Program-made: the position numbers and the translations under genes
Notes under the pieces: model-generated
Told to the model about the DNA's origin: nothing
Seen by the model: the letters and a program-made list of their open reading frames with translations, nothing else
Databases searched by the model: none
Part shown: piece after piece, positions 10,858 to 21,600 of the stretch
How the letters are laid out: each line of letters starts with the position of its first letter
Position numbering within the stretch: the stretch's first letter is position 1
NCBI GenBank assembly: GCA_009767595.1
Contig: VSDK01018674.1
Span: forward strand, 96,040 to 160,039
Length of the DNA stretch: 64,000 nt
Source: Symbiodinium kawagutii
Lineage: Eukaryota > Sar > Dinophyceae > Suessiales > Symbiodiniaceae
Direction: 5' to 3'

Positions 10858-10945
10858 GTTGGAAAGTTGCTGGAACAAGAATTCCTGCTTCTTGCTGCAG
10901 GGAGAACTGGGCAGTGTCCCGTTGAGCAAGCCTTCCTTTGCTTCC
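10858..10945 (+). CDS. Unassigned exon before a pyrimidine minisatellite
   Basis: After TTTCCACAG the frame reads VGKLLEQEFLLLAAGRTGQ, a plausible amphipathic helix. Further on the frame runs into the CT-rich minisatellite, so the 3' end is unclear. Confidence 0.3.
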
Positions 10946-10954
10946 TTCTCGTCC

Positions 10955-11042
10955 TCATCCTTCTCCTCCCCTCCTTCTCCTCCCCTCCTTCTCCTCCCCT
11001 CCTTCTCCTCCCCTCCTTCTCCTCCTCTCCTTCTCCTTCTCC
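10955..11042. repeat. 14-bp pyrimidine minisatellite
   Basis: Five tandem copies of TTCTCCTCCCCTCC with minor decay at the right end. The strand asymmetry (all C/T) could form a triplex (H-DNA). Confidence 0.85.
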
Positions 11043-11154
11043 TCTGCCATGGCCCTGCAGGCTCCGAAACAACGTTTGGAACGCTGCGATCGCTTGCAGG
11101 GCACCCAGGGTAGCCCTAGCGCTTGTAGGTCATGGGCCCCGAGTCACCCAGGCC

Positions 11155-11321
11155 GATCCACCGTGACGATCAAGGCGAGGAAGGCCGGAATTCGTCACAC
11201 GGACATGTCTTTGCAAACGGCTGAGGGGAACAGGTTGAGCAGTCCACCGCTTGTAGCTTGTGCAGCGCTGAAGATGAGTACTGCACCCACGAAGCAAATT
11301 GCTGAGGTTTTTTCAATGTAG
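11155..11321 (+). CDS. Unassigned exon
   Basis: The open frame reads VTIKARKAGIRHTDMSLQTA, then EGNR, and continues to TAG at 11321. Coding character is moderate. No family recognised. Confidence 0.3.
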
Positions 11322-11575
11322 CGCCCCAGTGCACGTTCAATTGTTTCAGATCGTTTCAGAACATGTTTCTGCCAGTGCCAGCTCTGACTATCCGTCGCTT
11401 TGCCCTCGGGTTTTGCCCTTGGCAATTGCATGGCAGGTGCCCATTGCCCAGCAGAGATTTCAAAGTCCTAGCAGAGGCAGCGTTTGTTGGGTCAGTATTT
11501 CCTTCCATTCTGCTATTTCATGCGACGCAAACACCCGCAGGATCAGTTGCTGGTTGAGGATATCCACTGGGCACC

Positions 11576-11672
11576 GAAAGAGAGAGAGAATGAGAAGATG
11601 AGAAGGAAAGAATTAGAGAGAGAGAGGAAGAGAGAGAGAGAGAGAGCGAGCGAGCATGAGTGAGTGAGCGAG
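11576..11672. repeat. (GA)n microsatellite
   Basis: Interrupted GAGAGA tract followed by GAGC/GAGT repeats. Confidence 0.85.
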
Positions 11673-12052
11673 TGAGTGCTTGAGGCTGAGGCAGCAACAT
11701 TTCCATCCCACATCCAGCACCCCTGACCCTCCTAGAAAGTGTTTGCAGAGGTCCACCCTGTCCGTGCGCAGTTTGGGAAACTCAGATGAGCAGACGGAAC
11801 AAATTCACGTGCACAAATTCTCAGGTATGCCACAGATAAGTATTAAGTTCTCTTCAAAGATCAAACCGTAGACCGAAAGGTCTGCAATCTCTCGGACAGT
11901 GCGGCCGTTCGCACCTGGACACACCAATTCACAGCAGCCGGGTTTGCAGGTGAAACGATTCTGTGTTGAGCATGTCTTTAAAGAGTTTCTTGCACAACAC
12001 GGCGGATCCATGAGAAGCCAAACCAAGAAAACAAAATGTTGGAGAGTACAGA

Positions 12053-12343
12053 ATGCTTGTTTACGTCGAGATCTTCAGGCTCAAGCTGCATGATGCTTTG
12101 CACGTAGTGGGACCGGAGAAGTGCACGGCACAAAAGGCGCCTGTGGCGTTTCGGAACGCCATGCCGGTGCCTACCAATGGTGTGCCGGAGGAACTTTCCG
12201 GACTTCCTTCCAAACACGAACTCACTGAGTGCCTCGGCTATGTGAAGTGTTTGCTGCCATCCCTCGGCTTGGAGCCATTGATCCCAAAACATACGGAGGG
12301 GCGCAGATTGGAAAAGATCACAGGTCTCGACTTCAGATTCTAG
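12053..12343 (+). CDS. Possible exon, strand uncertain
   Basis: A 96-codon plus-strand frame ends in TAG. Its middle (NGVPEELSGLPSKHELTECL) looks protein-like. A 126-codon minus-strand frame overlaps it and cannot be excluded. The plus strand is preferred because all recognised genes lie there. Confidence 0.25.
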   Translation: MLVYVEIFRLKLHDALHVVGPEKCTAQKAPVAFRNAMPVPTNGVPEELSGLPSKHELTECLGYVKCLLPSLGLEPLIPKHTEGRRLEKITGLDFRF

Positions 12344-12369
12344 GAAGGTTGTGGACAATATGATATACT

Positions 12370-12497
12370 ATGATATGATTAGCCCTTGATTAACCATGGT
12401 AATAATATAATATGATATGATTAGTGCTTGATGAACCATGGTTATAATATAATATGATATGATCAGCCCTTGATTAACCGTGGTTATATATAATACT
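12370..12497. repeat. 42-bp tandem repeat, 3 copies
   Basis: Three AT-rich units, each with ATGATATGAT, then CCTTGATTAACC or GCTTGATGAACC, then ATAATATAAT. They differ by a few substitutions. Confidence 0.8.
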
Positions 12498-12535
12498 ATT
12501 TAGCTCATCCAATCCTGGATGTTTCACGGACTCAG

Positions 12536-12690
12536 GTGCCTCGACCGAGCAGATGCAGAGTTGCGTGGAGCCTCTGAGCGCTTGGCATCAGCGGGGCGAC
12601 AGCTTCAGTCCATACGCGATGCAGTGCTGGGACAGAGCAACCAGGCGGTTCTTTCAAGCAGCTCACTGCTGCAGGATGGGGCGAACGGAA
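12536..12690 (+). CDS. Unassigned coiled-coil-like exon
   Basis: After CTCAG the frame reads CLDRADAELRGASERLASAG, then RQLQSIRDAVLGQSNQAVL. A heptad-like alternation of Leu/Ala with charged residues suggests a coiled coil. It precedes the channel gene but is not part of its known domain plan. Confidence 0.45.
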
Positions 12691-13121
12691 GAACGGAAGG
12701 GTGGCGGAGGGATGACAGTCTTACGACTTATCAATCATCATTCACTAGCTCCCTCATCTCTATTTTCCTGATGTCTTGGAAGATGTTGACAGATGCTCAG
12801 AGTCACTTGGACAGAAGGAAAACAAACAAGAGTTGGTTTGAGCATGCTGGAAACAGGCACGCAATCTATCGAGATTATTCAGGGTGGATAATTTCAATGG
12901 TGATTTCTGGTGCTAATTGAGAACCAATGACTAACCATGGACCTTTCATTTAGCATCATCATTAGCATCCTACCTGATAGTATCTGTGTACCACAACCAT
13001 TCATAGATTGCCAATGATCCTTGGTATTCAATGGTCATTATTGTCTCATAAGCTGCAGTTTAAACTGATCTAGCTGCCAAGGGCAGTTGCCAGGGCAGCC
13101 CATCGCCATCGTTGAATCACC

Positions 13122-13276
13122 ATGGGCACCACGGCATACACACCGTTGAACCCACTCGACCACCAGGATCCGCCCGCGCTGACGCTGCACCGGCACCAGA
13201 AATGTCACGGCCATCAGCCTGTGGAACCGCGCTTTCGGCGCGCCAGCGGATCAGGCGGACTCCAAGCACTGATCAT
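13122..13276 (+). CDS. Possible first exon of the channel gene
   Basis: A GC-rich ATG frame begins MGTTAYTPLNPLDHQDPPAL and continues His/Arg-rich for about 50 codons between AT-rich repeats. As a polar N-terminus it would suit the cytoplasmic start of the channel downstream, but no splice link was proved. Confidence 0.35.
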
Positions 13277-13289
13277 CATGGCTCAACCA

Positions 13290-13900
13290 AAGAGGGTTGA
13301 AAAATGGTTTGATCATCATGGCTGGTTAATATTGACAAACGCTTGAAAAACCATTGTGGTTCAATATTAACCTGCCAATAATGCTTGATAAACCATACTA
13401 ATGCTTGAAAAAAATGGTTGACCATTATGGGTATGGGTCAATATTAACCAGCCAAAATGAGGGATAACAACCAACAATACCGGGGAAAACTATGGCTAAC
13501 AGGGGTACAGGGTTTTGACCCATAGCCTTATGGTTGACAAATGCTTACTAGCAATGAATGATAATAATGGTTCTAGCGATCGATAATAATGGCTCATAAA
13601 TGGTTGATAAGGAAAGAAATCCTTTCCAGTCACAGTTTGGTGCTACATATGATGAATCGATGGTTGATAATTTGTTGAGAATGATTCATTGAAAATAATG
13701 GTTGATAGATGGTCAATGGATGGTAGATGGTTGGTAAATGAGAAGCGGATGTAAATGGTTAATAATGACGCTTAATCATCAGCCAAATGGCTTACCGCTT
13801 GCCTAGCATTAACCATTCCGGATGACATGGTGAATGTGATCGTCAATATTTAGCATTTACTTAACCATCATCACTGGCGGATGGCCGAGAATCATTAACA
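13290..13900. repeat. Degenerate ATGGTTGATAA-type repeat tract
   Basis: Repeated, diverged copies of AATGGTTGATAA, GGTTGATAATGG and similar words, without a fixed period. It encloses family 2 element copy 1 (13428-13527). No coding potential. Confidence 0.6.
13428..13527. mobile_element. MITE-like element family 2, copy 1
   Basis: Starts TATGGGTATGGGTCAATATT and ends GGGGTACAGGGTTTTGACCC followed by ATAGCC. The ends are inverted copies (GGGTCAA against TTGACCC). It matches 20062-20174 nearly throughout and 42248-42357 in reverse orientation. Confidence 0.7.
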
Positions 13901-14159
13901 ATCAACATCATTGACAGCGAACAATGTTTATCAGCCAGCATAAACGATCAACATCATCAACCGTTGCCAGCCAAAGAGGGATCCAAGGGGATCCAAGATC
14001 CGAAAGGCATCCGAAGGACGCGTGTGGTCACATACAAAAAAAATACGTACAGATCTACATGCATGCACTCGTACGTACACACGCCTTGTTGTGTTGCATT
14101 GGACCAAGCTACATGACATACGCGCTTGCATGGTTACATTGCCGTGCAGCATGCTGCAT

Positions 14160-14640
14160 TACAATGCCTTACATTATTTCATGCGCGTACGCATGATGAG
14201 TTTGGCACAACAAGGCACGCATTACATACGTTACGTTACATGCATTAGATTCAAAACACTACATCCGTAGCTTGAATTCATGACATGCATTACCTTACTC
14301 TACACTGCCCTACGCAACCTAGCGCAACATATTCCAATTGCAAAAGTGCATTACACGGTGTCAGAGTACGTGAAGTTACCCTACATGGCGTTGCATTCCA
14401 TTACATTCCATATGCATTCATATGTCAAATTGCAGGCATTGCATTGCTTCCATATCAGAATGCGGACACTCTACATATCTTTGCATCAGATTACATCACA
14501 TTATTTGTTTTTCGCCTGATGGCATCGCTTAGATATTGTCTCCTGTGCCCCAAAAGAAAAACGCATTGCAGCAGGGTACGGCAACACAGTACGTCTTGCA
14601 ATGCATTTTCACACCCTGCACTGCAGGGCAGCAAATGTAT
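14160..14640. repeat. GCATTACATT-rich degenerate repeat tract
   Basis: Dense recurrence of TACATT, GCATTACA and TTGCATT words without a fixed period. Frames across it (HYI/CIT/LHY-rich) are translations of the repeat, not genes. Confidence 0.5.
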
Positions 14641-14897
14641 GTGTAACTAGGTGATATGGATATTGTATTTGCAACCTTCCAACTATAAGTAAAAACGGAA
14701 GTTGCAATTTCCATGTGGAACCTCAGGCGCGCAGTTGTACCATGTTGTACCGAGGTTCAGGCTGATTTTGTGAAAAAATGCAGGGAATCTTAATGTTTAC
14801 ATCTGAAATCATACGCTGAGTATTGATCAAACATGCTATGAATTGATGATAAATATTGATTTTCACTTCAGCATTGATCATAGGCTGGCACACTCAG

Positions 14898-15033
14898 CTG
14901 CAGCACCGACCACAACAGGCGCACAGGGTGAGCTGCAACTCCGCTTGCACGGACGATGGATGGAACTCTCGACCAATGCAGGGGCAGAAGTCCAGGTGAA
15001 GGACCGGGACCGGAGAGTGAACCGCTTGGGCAG
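14898..15033 (+). CDS. Unassigned exon, possibly channel N-terminus
   Basis: Between CTCAG and CAG|GTGGCG the frame reads APTTTGAQGELQLRLHGRWM, then ELSTNAGAEVQVKDRDRRVN. Both splice signals are good. It precedes the channel's juxtamembrane exon but ends in phase 2, which does not fit that exon, so a further exon or another parent gene is needed. Confidence 0.45.
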
Positions 15034-15076
15034 GTGGCGGTTCCTATTTAGACCGAGCAAAAATTCATCATTTGGT

Positions 15077-15172
15077 GGTTTCTCAAAATAGGGTACCCCA
15101 AAAAATGGCTGGTTTATTTCTGTAAATGACTATAAATGGATGATTTGGGGGCACCCCTATTTTGAGAAACAC
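15077..15172. mobile_element. MITE-like element family 1, copy 2
   Basis: GGTTTCTCAAAATAGGG at the left and CCCCTATTTTGAGAAAC at the right are inverted copies. 96 bp, 43 nt after the donor of the exon at 14898-15033. Confidence 0.75.
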
Positions 15173-15221
15173 CCATTTAGAGAAATAGTAGCCATAAAAT
15201 GGTTGGTTTACCACGATGAGT

Positions 15222-15325
15222 GGTTTCTAAGAATGGGTTGGGTACCCCCAAATCATCCAGTTGATTGACCATTAATGGTAATAAATCCCAACCCTTTTAT
15301 GCGATCCCCTGTTTTGAGAAACACC
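15222..15325. mobile_element. MITE-like element family 1, copy 3 (diverged)
   Basis: GGTTTCTAAGAATGGG at the left and CCCCTGTTTTGAGAAACACC at the right. The interior TACCCCCAAATCATCCAGTT resembles that of the 52142 copy. It lies 49 bp from copy 2 in the same orientation. Confidence 0.65.
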
Positions 15326-15493
15326 CAGTTCTGTACCCCAACATGCCCTTTTTGATCGTACGTGGGGCATTTACCAGTGGCATTTTGTCAACCCGCAGGT
15401 GGGGTCACATGCTAACTCATGTTGGCTTCATTTGATTTGTGAAATCCATGGGCCATCGTTTCCCCGGATGGATCAGGATAGTCGGTCCGCCAG

Positions 15494-15649
15494 GTATCCC
15501 TGCTGTTGGTGCCATACCCCCGCGCCAAGGACAAATCCAGTCTCAAGTTTCGGTCCAGTTTCTCCAAGTCCCATACCAAAGATGACTTGGAGAGAATGTT
15601 GCTGCGGGGGAGAAACATCAAGGTGTTTCATCCTCAAGGCGCGGCCAAA
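15494..15649 (+). CDS. Channel exon: cytoplasmic segment before S1
   Basis: 52 codons between CGCCAG and AAA|GTAAGA, phase 0 at both ends. It includes SKSHTKDDLERMLLRGRN and ends VFHPQGAAK. In this channel superfamily an HP segment a few residues before S1 is common, which fits the next exon starting PGMFKLCWDIIG. Confidence 0.6.
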
Positions 15650-18600
15650 GTAAGAAGGCAAAGATGTGAAGTCAAGACGCATCAATTGAATCTATTTAAG
15701 AAACTATTAAGAGCAGATGCCATATAGACTATAGACTATTCTGCTAGTGACTAGTGCATTCTCTTCCTCGGGTGGTTCTGTATGACTTTTCTTGAAGATT
15801 CTTCAAGATTGGCCTCAAGAAAGGCTAGTGGGCAGACAGTGAGCCTTTGTAAATTCTATTCTGATGTGACTTTCTTTTCTTCAAGTGCTGCAGCCAGGCA
15901 TGTTCAAGCTTTGCTGGGACATCATCGGACTATGCTTGCTACTGAATGATGCCATAGTCATTCCACCAAGTTTGGCTTGGTCAGTCACCATGGCAACACC
16001 GACGGCCGGCGGAGTGTACATCGCAATTAGCTTCTGGATTTCGCTTGTGTTTTGGAGCATCGATTTGTGTGTGAATCTCAACACGGCGGTGTACGTCAAG
16101 GGCACTCTACAATTAGCCCGTTCACAAATATTGCACCTTGTCATTACCCAAGCGTCGTTCGAGAGTTTTTTTCTGGCTTTTTAGATGTTTCTTCCAAGTT
16201 GACACGAGCAATGGCAATATTTTCTGCTATGCTGCTATGCCAAGCTAGACCATCCCCAAGTCAAAGTGCTTTCATGAAAATGACTCCAGGGGGCGAAGAT
16301 TTTTGGAAGTGGGTGCAATGCGGCGTCCTAGTGTTGCAAGCTCCTTTTTCGCTATTTGTGGTATTCCTCCTGGATAGAGATAGGAATCATAGGAGGGAGA
16401 AAAAAAAACATATTTCCCAGTTCGACCTTTGTCATCACTTAGCCTGGGATTTGACTTGCGAATAGGCCTTTCGCGCATTGATTTTTGTCATCCATTCCCT
16501 TGGGACCTGTCTGCGACCTGTCATGCACGGATGGAGGAGAGGAGTGGAAAACAAAGAAGAGCGGGTAGACCGAGAATGGATAGGGGATGAAAGGACAGAA
16601 CGGAAGAACCAACAAGAAAAGAGGTGAGAACACTAGACTAGAGTAGACTAGAGCAGATTAGCTGCTCCTGCTCTCGTGCTGCTCCTGCTGCTCCTGCTGC
16701 TGTACTGCTATGTGCTCTCTGGACTTTGCTCTCGCGCGGATCGCCTGGACCTTGCCTCAAAAAGTCGTTGACACCACTTGGGTGGAAAGAAGAGCATAGC
16801 ATGAGAATTTTACATTGGGACTTCCAAACGCGTCGCGAGGGTATGTTGAGCATGGTGTCGTATAGTGTCTATGTGGCGTTTTGATTCCTGAATGCGCAGC
16901 ACCTGATGCGACTTCATAACTGATGTAGAAAATGCAGTTGCAGCAAATTATGCAGCCATGTTAGTATGTCAGTCTGGGCCACTGGGGTGGAAATATGGCA
17001 AAGAAGCTCTGGAGTTCACAATATTCAGGAGACTATCAACTCCAAAAACGTGGCGCTAGAAACAGGTACAGAAGCATTTGATGCCCCAGGTGGTACTACG
17101 CCACTACGTGGATGCTGTTCGACATTCTGCTGATTTCACTTGACTACGCCTTCGTCTCTGTGGACTTTGGAGATTTCAATTTTGCGGTGGTTCGGTCTGC
17201 CCGTATTCTCAGAGTTTTGCGCATGATTCGACTCATCAAGCTGTCGAAGTTGAATACGATGATCGAAGAAAGCGCTGCAGCTGCTGGCCGCCAGTGGGTA
17301 ACCATGGTGGTTGCCATCACCAAGACTGGGGTTGGTATGATCTTGGTCGCGCATTGGTTGACCTGCTTTTGGTATTTCACGGCTCTAAACCTGACCTGGG
17401 GCACTCCGAATTGGATTCAAGAAAACGGTGCAGCAGATGTGGCAGGCCTGCACGTCGTCGCTTCGCCGTGATCAGTTCCACTCAGTGAAAGCATGTTGTT
17501 GCAGCGCTCCAGCTTTCCCCTTTATCAGCGGATTCAAGTCAGAGATTCGCTGTTTCTTCATGTTTCTTCCATCCCCTTACTTTTGCTAGCTTATGTTCAC
17601 ATACTGAAGGATGGATTCTGACTTACCATGACTTGCCATGACTTGCCAAGGGATAATCTCTGTGAAAGCGCAGGATGGATTCAATACTTGCATTCTCTTC
17701 GCTGGATTTTGAATGCACCATCACCACCGGAGATTCACCCAGCCAGTGGCACCGAAACTTGGCAGAGCATCACCCTTGGTCTACCCTATATTCGTGGGAA
17801 TCAACCGGATTGTTGGCATTGTATTATTTGAAAGTGCGTGTGTACACGAGGGGGTTGTATATGACTGTATATGGTCGTATATATACTGCGTGTGTGTGTG
17901 TGTGTGCGCATTCATGTGCGTATCATTGCTTTGCACATTTACATTGGTTCGTACATGTTATTCTGTATGTGACCTCTTTGTAAAACGTGCATTTGTAAGT
18001 TTCAGTGGGCACACACAAGTAGAGAGCCGGGGAGGCTTGCACAGGCGATTTCTCAGAACGCCAGGGAACCGCCCGGGCATTAAACTCCACGATTACCAAG
18101 TAATTACGAAAAATATTGAAAAATCATTGCTAGATGATATGGCCAACTAATAATGGCTCAGTGATTACCAGGACTGTGGGCATTTCCAGCTTGATATCTT
18201 GACTCGCGATTGGTGATCCGAGGAGCGAGGGGTGGACATCATGATCAGTGTCGTGACCCTCGTGGTAATCGGTTCCGCAATTTGGCAGCACTGGGTCACC
18301 GGCAACTCATTGCCTCCAAGACAATGTCATGTCATGTCATACAGTTGAATGCTGTTTCTTCATGATTCCTCATGTGTTTTTCTTTGTATATATCTAGTTC
18401 GCTTATGTGATGTGTGTGGCGATGCTATTGCAATGCCTTGCAATGTGATTTTTCACGTGTGATTCTATTTGTACTCCTGGCCGGAAAATGCAAGACACAT
18501 CCTGAATTAGTGTGCGTTAGATCTTCATAGATCTTCTATCTTAAATGGCCCGTGAATGTCCCCACATGGCCCAGTTCAAATAATTAGAAGGAATTAGTTC

Positions 18601-21600
18601 GGCCAACCAAATTTTCGGAGCAAACTTTGGGAAAGCCGAATTAAGCAGTTCCATGGGGTTCCGTGGGGTTCTTTCCAATAAAAAATGACCTACAATTTCT
18701 TCTATGTTTGAAATGGACCACGCATATTCGAGGTGGTCAAGGTCACCTAGAATACATTGCCATTCAAACGCAAGTTCCAGGTCAAGGACATCTCCAGGGT
18801 CTGCACAGTTCCAGAACTGATTGCAATGAACGGTGGTAGTGGTTGATATGCCACCTTCAATGCATCGTTCTGCCGCTGTTCTCCAACTTTTGAGATTGCT
18901 CTTGAAAACACTGGGAAGTAGTTGCACTAGTTTGACTACCATGCGAGGTGTTCATTTGGTTGGTGGTTTGATTGACATTTGGTATGTTCCCTGAAATGTG
19001 AGTATTGACAAATAGTGGTTGACAAGCATTTTTTTAAAGGGGTTGAAACCACCAACCAGTCTTTAATTTCAATAAACAATTTTGGACCCTTTACGAGCCA
19101 ATGACGCTGTGTATCTATTGAATAAGCGTGGCTAATAGATGCTAATAGCCTAGTTCAACCTGGCATTTTTCTGACTGACAAAAAACTTTTGGAGGTCAAT
19201 TTCAGTACAAGAAATTCGCTCAAGCGTTGCCAATTTGTAACACGTTATGAAATTTTGATGTGCAAAAAAATGGCAGGTTCAATTAATTAGAAGATCAGTG
19301 TGCGTCTCCATTCCTCATCGTGTCTCCTTATGCATTTGGTCCATTTCAAATAGAAAAACTATTGATCTTGGCGGTCTGGGGGTAACTTCTTCTACTTGAA
19401 ACGGACAACAACAAATGGGTTACTTCGACTTAGAAATTTCAATCATGATAATTGGTTCTTTCTTTGCAGGCATGGGAAACATACAAGGCGGTGACGAACC
19501 CGGGCCCCTCAAATTAAATGTGTGTGCGCTGCAAATTGTCAAGCGTGAGGCAAAACACATTCCTACTGGTTTATGGGAGACTAACTGCTTATTTAAAGTT
19601 ATTGATTTGCAAAATGTGAAATCATACTCCTTCTATTTGTGCTCTAAGTTCGTGTGCGTACTATGACGTGCTGGAATCTGAGTCAATGTCCCGCAATTTA
19701 CTGCAATGAAGCAAGGTTGGCAACCGTATGGTGATGTAACGTGCTGTGCCTAAATGTGTTGAAATCATGCCATGGCGTGCCATCCGGGCCGGGTGAAACC
19801 TATGTCGGCTGTGCTGCACATGGCCCAGCCTTGCACAGGCGATCAGCAAGATCTCCGGAACCATGGCAGAGCTCAGGGCGATGAACGAGGAATCCTCACG
19901 CCGAAGGCGAGAGGTCAGGCTGTACTTGGCCAGTCAGGCCGGGCGGGGGCGAGCCTCAGTGCCCAAGGTGTAACAGCAGGTCTCAGCAGGTCTCAGCTGG
20001 TCATTGGCTTCTCCGAGGTATTGCATTCCATTGCATTGCTTTTCGCAGTGGGGGATCGAATGGCTATGGGTCAATATTAACCAACCAACTAATGGGGGAT
20101 AATAACCAACAAAACTATAGGGAAACAATGGTTAATGATGGGGAACCAGGGGTACGGGGTTTTGACCCACAGCCAAATGACCATCTTAAAACTCTTGTTG
20201 CTCGCAGTGCGAGTCCCGTTGGATTATTTTGAATGGCTGAAGAACTTCGCCTGATGCAACTGCTCCCAATTTGCTCACTAAAGATCTTATAGATGTCCTT
20301 GGATTTGTTGAAAACAAAACAGGAACACTGGTGGGGGGCACCAGCCCAACTCTTGATTCACAAGTTGATTGTTTCAAGGCATTTTGTCAGAGCCATATGC
20401 GAAGGCCGTTTCGTATGAACTTGTGACGCGCATCATGCGCTTTGTGGACTACAAGCTTGAGAAGGTTTCTGCCAACAACATGGACACGGCCCTGATCTCT
20501 CCCACACTCCAACTGGAGCTATACGTGAACCAACGAGCAAGCTACTTGATACAGATCCCCATCTTTGCCCTGGCCCAAGAATGCTATCCAGAAACTTGCC
20601 TGAATCGGGCCGCTGTTTCGATTCTGCTTCTCATGGATTGAATCCTTGGATCAAAAGCTGAAAAATCAGGTATCAAATAGGATGGATGCTTCACATCCTT
20701 GTCCAACCATATTCCCAATTGTTTGCATTGCTTTCCAATTTGTCATAATTATTCATCCCTAACATGTGAGAACATGTGTAGAACTAAGTCATGAAATGTT
20801 TTGCGTTGCCTAGTTTGGTTAGGCTCAAGCTTTGGCCTCTCAGGAGATTTTTGGCTCCATTTGTGCCGCCTTCACCAAGAACTTCTACGAAAAAGGCCTG
20901 GCGGAAAACGCGCCAATTTCTCGAATTTTCCTCGGAATTTTCTAAGCAGTTCAAGCTGGTTTCAGCTAGTTGAGGTAGCGATTTTCCTGTAGCTTGAACG
21001 CTTCCTACGCCAAGCCCATGTCCATTTTAACCTTCTCCCATGGAGCCGGAGGGTGATGGAGGGCGTGGGTGCCATGAGGTGAATCAGTTTTCACCATGGG
21101 CTCCTATGCGACAGCCTTGCACCTGACCTACGTGGGCAAGTATGAATATGCTCAGGCGAGGGGCGTCCTGGGATCGCTTAGATCACTTGGGGTGGAAGGT
21201 TTGTCGCTTTGTTACATTTTGTTGCCGCTCTTGACCGAATGCAACTCTGCCATGCAAAAAACTCTACCCAAAGGACTACATCATAAGATGTCATATGTTT
21301 TTGTCCTAAGGGTGTGAGCATGCAACATTGACAGCCTCACGAGTCACGAGCCAACAAAGAAATCCGAAGTTCAAGTGCGGTCCCTTCCCCAGGAGGATGC
21401 TGAGCCAGAACAATCGGAAAGCATCCGTTGGTTTGGTGAGCTCAGATCTTTGGCTTGGAGTTAACCTCAATTAACCTCCAAAATGGTCCGGGCGGGTCTA
21501 AGGGTGAAAAGGGTTTACTCGTTTGCACTTGTTTGCAAGCACTCAATTAGTCGGTGCGTTTGTCATTCAGAATTTTGGAAGTGCTGCAAGCAACGACCCT

